DNA of 20,649 nt from an uncultured Eubacteriales bacterium (GTDB lineage Bacteria > Bacillota > Clostridia > Oscillospirales > Oscillospiraceae), in assembly GCA_900546485.1 (NCBI GenBank), contig URDK01000042.1, forward strand, positions 1 through 20,649, read 5' to 3'. A program made the position numbers and the translations under genes. Of this stretch, positions 14,477 through 20,649 are shown piece by piece; positions within the stretch are counted from its first letter, which is position 1; every line of letters starts with the position of its first letter. Below the pieces are notes generated by a model that was not told the DNA's origin, did not search any database, and was given only the letters and a program-made list of their open reading frames with translations.

Positions 14477-14498
14477 GTCAAAACAGGAGGGCTGAGAT

Positions 14499-15482
14499 AT
14501 GAAACGCATTGTCCCGGTCATTCTGGTCCTGCTCCTGCTGACAGCCTGCGCCGCCGAGGCCGCGCCTGAGAGCAGCGTCGCGGCCACGCCCATGCCCACG
14601 CCGACATCGACGCTGTCTCCGGAGCCGGAGGCCCTCGATTTACCGTATTATTGCACCCAGCCTCGGCCTGTGCCCGATGGGCTGGACTTCCCGGACGACG
14701 GCTTTGAGGCAGAGGAATACTATCTCGCCGAGCCCTTCGGTATCTGCGGCCGGGCGCTGTTGCTGCGCGGCACGGACACCGCGGGCAGGGAGCGCTTCAA
14801 ATGCCGCTATTTCAGCTATGTGCCCGAGGGCGGCGAATACGTCCTGCGCGGCGCAAGCGCGGACGATGGGTCGGGAGCACATATCCAGGAGCAAAGCGGC
14901 GCGCTGCTCGCCTCCCTGCCCTATATCTGCGAGGGCGTGCCCAGCCCCATGGTGTTTTATCCAGTCGACCGCGAGACGGCGCTGCGGGCCTGGCGCGACA
15001 TGCCCTTTTTCGACGAGATCGTGCTGCCCCTCGACCGGCACATGATAGAGGCGCGGCTGGAGGCTCTGCCCGATGTCAACAAGCTGGACGAGCACGAATA
15101 TGAGTACGAGGGCGTCAGGATAAGCTGTCGGGAGTTCTCGACGCGAAACGCCGCGTACATCTACTCTTTTTACTCTGAGAGCCCCGGCGCTCCGCTTTCC
15201 GTGCGCGGGCTGAACATAGGCGAGAGCACGCTTTCCGAGGCGCTGGAGCGCTTCCCCTGCCAGCGGGAGGACTATACGCCCGGTCTGATGGGCGGCCCGC
15301 TTTACGGCATGTGGGGCGGCCTGTACGGCGAGCCTGCGATGAGCGACCAGGGCAGCCTCTACCTGCAATTTCAGGGTGACGAGAGCTTTCTGCGCCTCAG
15401 CTTCGACGAAAACGAGGTGCTCAGCTCCATCTTCTGGTCGACGAGCGAGTACGACGACGTGACATACAAGGAGGAGACATGA
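14499..15482 (+). CDS. Lipoprotein of unknown function, paralogue 1 of 3
   Basis: 327 residues. Type-II signal peptide with lipobox LLTAC (Cys17), a Pro/Thr-rich linker to about residue 45, then a globular domain I do not recognise. It begins DDGFEAEEYYLAEPFG at 66-81 followed by GRALLL and FKCRYF, includes FFDEIVLPLDRHM in the middle, and LSVRGLNIGESTLSEALERFP towards the C-terminus. The same three landmarks occur in the next gene and the first in the third gene, so the three are paralogues. Located on the outer face of the membrane. AGGAGG eight bases before the ATG. Its stop codon overlaps the next start (ATGA). Function unknown; a link to the surrounding redox genes is only positional. 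Confidence 0.85.
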   Translation: MKRIVPVILVLLLLTACAAEAAPESSVAATPMPTPTSTLSPEPEALDLPYYCTQPRPVPDGLDFPDDGFEAEEYYLAEPFGICGRALLLRGTDTAGRERFKCRYFSYVPEGGEYVLRGASADDGSGAHIQEQSGALLASLPYICEGVPSPMVFYPVDRETALRAWRDMPFFDEIVLPLDRHMIEARLEALPDVNKLDEHEYEYEGVRISCREFSTRNAAYIYSFYSESPGAPLSVRGLNIGESTLSEALERFPCQREDYTPGLMGGPLYGMWGGLYGEPAMSDQGSLYLQFQGDESFLRLSFDENEVLSSIFWSTSEYDDVTYKEET

Positions 15483-16396
15483 AACGCCTGGCGCCCCTCA
15501 TTCTGGCCCTGCTGCTCATGGCCGCCTGCGGTGCGGAGGTCCCACCAGAGGTCTCCGAACCGACGCCGGAGCCCACGCCGACACTGGAGCCTACGCCGAC
15601 ACCTGTACCGATATCCGCGCCTGCGTCCCTGCCCGACGCGGGCTTTGAGCCGGAGAGCTTCTGGCTGGCAGAGCCCTTCGGGGACGGCGGCAAGGCCCTG
15701 CTGCTCATGGCCGGCGACGGGCGTTTCAAGTGTTGGTACAGCAGCTGGTGCGAGCACCCGGAAAGCGGCTGGCTCTACCTTACGGGCGGCAGCTTCACCG
15801 GCGAAGAGGCCGAGGCGACGGAAGAGGGCGAAGCGCTCACGCTGGAATACGCGGAGAGCTGGGACAGCCCCAGGCCGGAGCGCTTTTCCGCCGCGACTTA
15901 TGCAGAGGCGCTCGCCGCCTTCCTGGACACGCCCTACAACGACGAGATCGTTTTGCCCGTCCCGGAGCGCGTGAGCCGCGCCGAGTGGGAGGAAACACCC
16001 GGCGTCGCGCCGCTCGGGTCCGACGAGCGGTACAGGCGCTACGAATACCTCGGCGCGCTCGTAACCTTTGAGAGCTGGGGCGACAGGCTCATCCTGAGCG
16101 GCTTTACCACTGAGTCGCCGGACTTCCCCTTCACCGTGCGCGGCCTCGGCATAGGCAGCAGCCTGGACGAGGTGTTCTCGCGCTTTCCGGAGGGCTCCTC
16201 CGTCCAGTGGAGCGACCCGGAGAGCTACCGCTGTATCTACGGCGGCGACATTGGCCTTGTCGGCTACTGGGACGCACATGATACCAACCGCGGCGGTCCG
16301 GATGTCTCGGTCAGCGACGGCTGGACGATAACGCGCTTCATCTTCAACGAGGACGGCAGGGTCTGCAAGATAGAATTTTGGGCCTCCGTGGACTGA
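15479..16396 (+). CDS. Lipoprotein of unknown function, paralogue 2 of 3
   Basis: 305 residues, about 20 shorter than its upstream neighbour. Lipobox MAAC (Cys17); a low-complexity linker of alternating Thr, Pro and Glu at 25-45; then the shared domain: DAGFEPESFWLAEPFG at 53-68, GKALLL, FKCWYSS, a central YNDEIVLPVPERV, and FTVRGLGIGSSLDEVFSRFPEG near residue 215. It ends with IYGGDIGLVGYWD and a short beta-rich tail. The N-terminal 20 residues and their codons closely resemble paralogue 1, consistent with local duplication. Translation is coupled to paralogue 1 by a four-base overlap. The next gene follows after 38 bases. Confidence 0.85.
   Translation: MKRLAPLILALLLMAACGAEVPPEVSEPTPEPTPTLEPTPTPVPISAPASLPDAGFEPESFWLAEPFGDGGKALLLMAGDGRFKCWYSSWCEHPESGWLYLTGGSFTGEEAEATEEGEALTLEYAESWDSPRPERFSAATYAEALAAFLDTPYNDEIVLPVPERVSRAEWEETPGVAPLGSDERYRRYEYLGALVTFESWGDRLILSGFTTESPDFPFTVRGLGIGSSLDEVFSRFPEGSSVQWSDPESYRCIYGGDIGLVGYWDAHDTNRGGPDVSVSDGWTITRFIFNEDGRVCKIEFWASVD
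15558..15610 (+). repeat. Pro/Thr/Glu low-complexity linker repeat in lipoprotein 2
   Basis: Imperfect repetition of a CCGACGCCGGAGCCC-like unit encodes alternating TPEP/TPTP residues between the lipid anchor and the globular domain. Similar units occur at about 14586-14630 and 16555-16612 in the other two lipoprotein genes; the word CGCCGACATCGACGC is shared by genes 1 and 3. Confidence 0.6.
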
Positions 16397-16434
16397 GGCC
16401 GGAGTGCCCGTTCGGTCGAAGGGAGATACTATCT

Positions 16435-18279
16435 ATGAAAAAGACGCTCACGACACTGCTTTGCGCCGCGCTCATGCTAAGTCTACTCGCAGGCTGCGCT
16501 GCGGAGAGCGCGCCGACGGTTTCCGCGCCGGAGCCGGAGGCCGAGTACGTGCCTGCGCCGACATCGACGCCTGCACCCGAGCCCAGCTCCGAGCCTACGC
16601 CGGAACCGAACTACTGGGACAACCCCGTTGCGGGGCCTGCCAAAGGCGGCTACGAGTTCCGCAGTGATAAACTGGGCCTCTCCTTCACCGTGCCGGCGGA
16701 TATCTCGGAAAAAGTCGGCGTAGTTGAGGGCATCGACTATTTTGATCCCGAGGGTACGAGCCTTACGATCTACTACTACCCCGAAGACGGCGGCGGCGCG
16801 CATTTTCTCACTTCAATAGTTGCAGTCTCGCCGCGCAGTGCCTTTTTCGACCAGGACAACTGGTACCAGGGGCTGATGACCAGCCAGAACATAATCACCG
16901 CAAGCGAGACCAGCCTCTACTTCAAGCTGGGCTCAATAGGCGGCACGGACATCTGGAAAGACGACCCGAACTGGGACGACTTTATCGAGACCTCCAAGCT
17001 GCTGTCCGTCGCGCTGGAGGAGAGCTTGCAGGTCGACGAGCCCTCGGGCACCCCCGCGCTCGATGAGGATACCGTGCTGGATACCGCAATAGCGCTCGAG
17101 GCGCGCGGCGGCGCGTCAATGACTCGCGCGGAATTCGCACAGCTCGCCTTCGATATGCTCGAGGCTGAGAACAAGGACGAGGAATACTCCCTGACCTACA
17201 CGGACGTGGCCGGGGACAGCGAGGCCTCGAAAGCAATAGCGTATCTCGCGAGCTACGGACTCGTCTCCGGCTGCTCCGGGGACGAATTCCGGCCCGACGA
17301 GGCCATAACGAGGGCGGAGTTCGCCGAGCTGGCGCAGAAGCTGCTCTTCGAGTCCTGGCCGGAGTGGTACGGCGACCCCCTCGGTTCCACGGATGTGGAC
17401 AACAGCCACCCTGCGCACAGCTATCTGAACTACGCCTGGAAAAACGGCTGGCTGACGACGGACTCAGAGGGTAATTTCCGCCCCGACGAGCCCATCACGG
17501 ACGCCGAGGCCGCATGGGCCCTGCGCGCGATCTGGATGCAGAAGCTGCGCGGAGAGGATTTTCTGCCCGACCCTGGCTTTGAGGTCACGAGCTGGTGGCT
17601 CTCGGAGCCTTTCGGCAACGGCGGGCAAGCGCTGGTCCTAGGCGGCGATAGTGGGGTCTTCTGCGCCTACGTCTGCCTCGAACACACGGAGGACAGCGTT
17701 AAAACGATGCCCGCTGCCCTCGGCTCTGGCTTTGAACCGGAGGGCGACCGTGCCCGGCTCGATTTGGGCTATCTCACACTGAAACTGAACCGTGTGATAT
17801 GGAGCGATGCCGCCAACGCGCTGGGAGACCTGCCCTGTCTCCCCGGTGAGGTGAAGCTGCCCATTTCCTCTTATACCAGCCGGGAAGATGCGCTGCGGAC
17901 GCTCGGCCAGCCGCTCGGCATAAGCGAGCAGGGCGGCGTCGAGCGCTGGGACTACGGCACGACGGTGTTTGAGTTTGCCGCCGACGGCGACGCACTCAGC
18001 CTCAAATCCATAGACAGCAGCGACGCGCGCTTTGCTCCAAACCTGCGCGAGGTCTGCCTGGGCCGGTTGAGCGCGGCCAATGTACTGTCTTTTCCCCGCG
18101 ATACCGAGAGAACAAACGGCGTCTGGCGGTGCTACGGCGGAGAGGACGGCGCGCGGGCAGAGATATGCAGCGATGAAGACGGGTACATCCTCATTGCGGA
18201 CGAAAGCTATGAACTGCGGCTCTGGCTCGACACCGAAAACGGGGGCAGCGTCTGCCGCGTCGTCTACGAAGTATTCTGA
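16435..18279 (+). CDS. SLH-domain lipoprotein with the shared C-terminal domain, paralogue 3 of 3
   Basis: 614 residues. Lipobox LLAGC (Cys21) and a Pro/Thr/Glu linker to about 60. Residues 72-195 form a beta-rich domain starting YEFRSDKLGLSFTVPADI. Residues 229-367 hold S-layer-homology repeats: a partial unit (MTRAEFAQLAFDML, 229-242), a full unit at 255-304 (YTDVAGD to ITRAEFAEL) and a divergent unit at 318-367. From 378 to the end is the domain shared with the two genes before it, opening PGFEVTSWWLSEPFGNGGQALVL, but more diverged towards the C-terminus. Having both a lipid anchor and wall-binding SLH repeats suggests it bridges membrane and cell wall. I chose the ATG at 16435 for its signal peptide and AAGGGAG nine bases upstream; an in-frame ATG at 16378 lies inside the previous gene. 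Confidence 0.87.
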   Translation: MKKTLTTLLCAALMLSLLAGCAAESAPTVSAPEPEAEYVPAPTSTPAPEPSSEPTPEPNYWDNPVAGPAKGGYEFRSDKLGLSFTVPADISEKVGVVEGIDYFDPEGTSLTIYYYPEDGGGAHFLTSIVAVSPRSAFFDQDNWYQGLMTSQNIITASETSLYFKLGSIGGTDIWKDDPNWDDFIETSKLLSVALEESLQVDEPSGTPALDEDTVLDTAIALEARGGASMTRAEFAQLAFDMLEAENKDEEYSLTYTDVAGDSEASKAIAYLASYGLVSGCSGDEFRPDEAITRAEFAELAQKLLFESWPEWYGDPLGSTDVDNSHPAHSYLNYAWKNGWLTTDSEGNFRPDEPITDAEAAWALRAIWMQKLRGEDFLPDPGFEVTSWWLSEPFGNGGQALVLGGDSGVFCAYVCLEHTEDSVKTMPAALGSGFEPEGDRARLDLGYLTLKLNRVIWSDAANALGDLPCLPGEVKLPISSYTSREDALRTLGQPLGISEQGGVERWDYGTTVFEFAADGDALSLKSIDSSDARFAPNLREVCLGRLSAANVLSFPRDTERTNGVWRCYGGEDGARAEICSDEDGYILIADESYELRLWLDTENGGSVCRVVYEVF

Positions 18280-18296
18280 ACATCAGGAGGCGGCAC

Positions 18297-20582
18297 ATGG
18301 ACTTTACGGAACGTTCGACCCGCGTATACCGCACGAAGCAGCTCTACACGAAGGAGGAGCTTGCAGCGCGCGAGGCGCTCTGCGTGCACGAGCAGCCGGC
18401 CTTCTGCGCCGCGTCCTGCCCGCTGCGGCTCGACGCGCGGGAGCTTCTCGCCCTCGCTGCAAGGGGCGACCTCACCGGCGCCCGGGCCATGCTCGAGCGG
18501 GCCACGCCCTTTGCGGGCATCCTCGCTGCGGGCTGTGAGGCCCCGTGTAAGGCCGCCTGCCGCCTGAACGAGGTCCCCGACTGCGAGGCTGTGGACATCC
18601 CCGCCATAGAGCGCGCCGCCATGAGGCACGGAGCCGCGAGGACGGGCAAAGGCCTGCTCAAATTCAAAAAGAAAAAGACCGCCGCCGTATTCGGCGCCGA
18701 GCTCTTCACGCTCATCGTAGCGGGAGAGCTTGCCGGAAAGAGCTACCCGACGAAATTCTTCGTCGCGGAGGCGAGCGCGGCGGAGATAATCGCAAAATGC
18801 GCGCCCTTCCTCGGCGCTGAGGAACGGGAAGCCGAGTCAAAGCGCCTCGAGACAATGGACATCGAGCTTGTATACGGCTCGGAGCTCACGGAGGAGTTCG
18901 TGGCCGGCGCCAAAGTCGGATACGACATTGCCTGCGTCTCGCGCGAGGTGCTCGAGCTGCTCAGCGGCGAGCCGGACGCGGTGACGCTCTACTGCGTGGA
19001 CATCGGCGTGATTGCCCAGGAACACGGGGCCTCCGGCGTCATACGCGCCTTCTACGACGCGCGGCGCGCGGGCGTCTCCGCGGACCGGCTGGCTCAGGGC
19101 ATGAGCCCGGACAACGCCCGCGGCGAGGAGGGCCCGGTCGAGAGCCGGCTCTACACTGACCTCTCCGAGGCCGTACCGGGTACAAGCGTCCCCGAGGGCG
19201 CGGGCTATACGCCGGAGCAGGCCGCCGCCGAGGCCGCACGCTGCATCCAGTGCCGCTGTGAGGAGTGCATAAAGGGCTGCGCCTGGCTCAGGCACTACGG
19301 CAAGTTCCCGCGCATCATGACTCGCGAGATATACAACAACGTCGGCATCATCATGGGCGACCACATGATGAACGGGGCCATCAACTCCTGCGCCCTCTGC
19401 GGCCAGTGTACGGTGAACTGTCCCAACGGCTACGACATGGCCGAGATCTGCCTCTCCGCGCGGCGGAACATGGTCGCAACGGGCAAGATGAGCCTGGCAG
19501 TGCACGAATTTGCGCTCTATGACCAGCTCTTTTCAAACGGCGAGGCCTTCCTCTGCCGCGCGGAGCCGGGATATGAGACCTGCAAATACGTGTTTTTCCC
19601 CGGCTGTCAGGCGGGCGCCGTCGCTCCGGAGGCGGTGTACCGTGCGTATGCCGACCTTCGCGCGCGGCTTTCCGGCGGCGTGGGCATACTGCTTGGATGC
19701 TGCGGCGTCATTTCCCACTGGGCCGGACGCGAGGAGCTCTTTGACGAGACCTGCGCCCAACTGCGCTCCGAGCTCGAGCGCCTGGGCAGCCCCACGATCA
19801 TCACGGCCTGCCCGACCTGTCAAAAGACGCTGCGCGAAGCGGGCATCGGCGAGTGCAGGGGCATCTGGGACGTGCTGCTCGAGCTGGGTCTGCCCGAGGG
19901 CGCACCTACGGCCTGCGGCGAGGCGGTCATACACGACGCCTGCGGCGCGAGGGGCGACGCGGCGACGCAAAACGCGGTGCGCGCGCTGGTATCGAAGCTC
20001 GGATGCAGAATAACGGAGCCGGCCCACACGCTGGACCGCTCCGACTGTTGCGGCTACGGCGGTCTCGCGGGCTACGCAAAGCCCGAGGTCGCGGCGGACT
20101 ACACCAAGGCCGCGCTCGAAGGCTGCGAGGGAGTACAGCTCACCTACTGCATGGGCTGCCGCGACCGCTACGCGCGTCAGGGCGCGGACAGCGCGCACAT
20201 ACTGGAACTCATCTATTCTGCGCCCGCGGGCTTCCCGCCGGGCCTGTCGGAAAAGCGGCGCAACAGGCTGACGCTCAAGCAGAGGCTGCTGCGCGACATC
20301 TGGAAGGAGGACACACACATGGCCCCGAGAGGCTACAAGATCGAGTACACCCCTGAGGTGAAGGAACTCATGGAGCAGCGCATGGTGCTCGAGAGCGACA
20401 TTGAGACCGTCATGCAGGCCTACCGCGAGGGCGGCGAGGCCATTTACGAGGCGGATACAGGCCTGCGCATCTCGCGCTACCGCCTAGGCAACGTCACCTT
20501 CTGGGTGAAATTCACGGAGGATGCCGAGGGCTATGTCATCCACAGCGCGTACAGCCACAGGATGACCGTAGAGACGAGGTAG
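18297..20582 (+). CDS. Dicluster/CCG-domain iron-sulfur oxidoreductase with degenerate flavin domain and C-terminal fusion
   Basis: 761 residues. N-terminal iron-sulfur domain of the GltD/DPYD type (Cys37, 41, 80, 84, 88; SCPLRLDA and CEAPCKAACRL). Residues 127-290 occupy the place of the FAD/NAD(P) domain of this family, but the GxGxxG loop reads AAVFGAELFT and the second FAD segment reads CVDIGVIAQEHG, so nucleotide binding is doubtful. Residues 316-375 hold two cysteine clusters (CIQCRCEECIKGC; CALCGQCTVNCP). Residues 430-640 hold two CCG domains as in HdrB/GlpC (PGC at 435, GCCG, CPTC; HDAC, DCCGYGG, CMGC). The last 87 residues are a separate small module (see 20319). Probable role: electron acceptor for Mop. 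AGGAGG six bases before the ATG. Confidence 0.88.
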   Translation: MDFTERSTRVYRTKQLYTKEELAAREALCVHEQPAFCAASCPLRLDARELLALAARGDLTGARAMLERATPFAGILAAGCEAPCKAACRLNEVPDCEAVDIPAIERAAMRHGAARTGKGLLKFKKKKTAAVFGAELFTLIVAGELAGKSYPTKFFVAEASAAEIIAKCAPFLGAEEREAESKRLETMDIELVYGSELTEEFVAGAKVGYDIACVSREVLELLSGEPDAVTLYCVDIGVIAQEHGASGVIRAFYDARRAGVSADRLAQGMSPDNARGEEGPVESRLYTDLSEAVPGTSVPEGAGYTPEQAAAEAARCIQCRCEECIKGCAWLRHYGKFPRIMTREIYNNVGIIMGDHMMNGAINSCALCGQCTVNCPNGYDMAEICLSARRNMVATGKMSLAVHEFALYDQLFSNGEAFLCRAEPGYETCKYVFFPGCQAGAVAPEAVYRAYADLRARLSGGVGILLGCCGVISHWAGREELFDETCAQLRSELERLGSPTIITACPTCQKTLREAGIGECRGIWDVLLELGLPEGAPTACGEAVIHDACGARGDAATQNAVRALVSKLGCRITEPAHTLDRSDCCGYGGLAGYAKPEVAADYTKAALEGCEGVQLTYCMGCRDRYARQGADSAHILELIYSAPAGFPPGLSEKRRNRLTLKQRLLRDIWKEDTHMAPRGYKIEYTPEVKELMEQRMVLESDIETVMQAYREGGEAIYEADTGLRISRYRLGNVTFWVKFTEDAEGYVIHSAYSHRMTVETR
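20304..20321 (+). promoter_or_regulatory. Internal ribosome-binding site and ATG at a fusion junction
   Basis: AAGGAGG (20304-20310), eight bases, ATG (20319-20321), in frame inside the large iron-sulfur protein at residue 675. It is as strong as the best start sites in this window and lies exactly where the CCG-domain part ends (LLRDIWKEDTH) and the C-terminal module begins. Confidence 0.7.
20319..20582 (+). other. C-terminal module of the iron-sulfur protein, possibly also made separately (87 residues)
   Basis: From MAPRGYKIEYTPEVK onward the sequence contains no cysteine cluster and reads as a compact alpha/beta unit: an ESDIETVMQAYREGG helix, then beta strands RISRYRLGNVTFWVKF and a YVIHSAYSHRM ending. 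It looks like an independent small protein joined to its neighbour by loss of a stop codon, with its ribosome site kept, so both a fused and a free form could exist. I do not know its function. Confidence 0.55.
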
Positions 20583-20586
20583 CGCC

Positions 20587-20649
20587 ATGGCGGAAGAGAA
20601 GAGCTATTACGTCGTTGACCCCGGCGGGCGCTATCGCTGCCTCAAGTGC
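20587..20649 (+). CDS. Start of a small cysteine-containing protein (partial)
   Basis: Only 21 codons are present before the window edge: MAEEKSYYVVDPGGRYRCLKC. The CLKC pair suggests a zinc-ribbon or iron-sulfur site of the CxxC type. The ATG lies four bases after the previous stop codon with GAGG seven bases upstream, so it continues the same operon. Function cannot be inferred from this fragment. Confidence 0.65.
   Translation, partial: MAEEKSYYVVDPGGRYRCLKC

Noticed and set aside
11686..14481. A very long (931-codon) open frame on the minus strand opposite mop
   Set aside because: It mirrors mop almost exactly; the strong C/G third-position bias of mop removes stop codons on the other strand. 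The translation is repetitive Val/Asp/Gly/Leu-rich with no recognisable domain, while the plus strand encodes a clear full-length enzyme.
15558..15610. Short periodic GC-rich repeats in the lipoprotein genes as a CRISPR-like or satellite array
   Set aside because: The repeats are imperfect, in frame, and encode Thr/Pro/Glu linkers typical of surface lipoproteins.

Overview
The window comes from a GC-rich, anaerobic, spore-forming Gram-positive bacterium, most likely a member of the Clostridia; an Oscillospiraceae-like gut organism is my best guess. The evidence is: both subunits of dipicolinate synthase (spore core), lipoproteins with classical lipoboxes, one of them carrying S-layer-homology repeats, strong AGGAGG ribosome-binding sites, and an oxygen-sensitive style of metabolism (a molybdenum hydroxylase plus a multi-cluster iron-sulfur protein). 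I see no tRNA, rRNA, CRISPR array, insertion sequence or phage gene. No stretch over 300 bases lacks a gene.

Left part (1-3612): the N-terminal part of a secreted 5'-nucleotidase (minus strand, cut by the window edge); the sporulation pair dpaA-dpaB (minus strand, with a sigma-K-like promoter and its own terminator); and, diverging from it, thyA-folA (plus strand), which together make dTMP and recycle folate. A bidirectional terminator at 3575-3612 separates this from the next region.

Middle part (3638-11511, all minus strand): a molybdenum-flavoured supply block. Read in transcription order it holds a 90-residue unknown protein; a MocA-like cytidylyltransferase fused to a ModE-type winged helix; a histidine phosphatase fused to an HD domain; XdhC, the molybdenum-cofactor insertion factor; a THEP1-like P-loop NTPase; then, after a 113-base gap with nested inverted repeats, a DUF4213/DUF364 protein and a class-III (FecCD/BtuC-type) ABC importer (permease, ATPase, lipoprotein receptor).

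Right part (11671-20649, plus strand): mop, a full-length homologue of the Desulfovibrio gigas aldehyde oxidoreductase (two [2Fe-2S] domains plus a molybdopterin domain, no FAD domain). After a terminator-like hairpin come three related lipoproteins that share an unrecognised domain, then a large dicluster/CCG-domain iron-sulfur protein whose flavin/nucleotide domain looks degenerate and which is fused in frame to a small C-terminal module still preceded by its own ribosome-binding site, and finally the start of a small CxxC protein.

Working model (inference): the importer brings in an oxyanion (molybdate or tungstate) or another metal complex; the MocA-ModE fusion makes molybdopterin cytosine dinucleotide and may also regulate; XdhC loads the cofactor into Mop; Mop oxidises an aldehyde or similar substrate and passes electrons to the dicluster protein. 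The three lipoproteins and the phosphatase-HD and NTPase proteins have no known place in this scheme and are the most promising unknowns.
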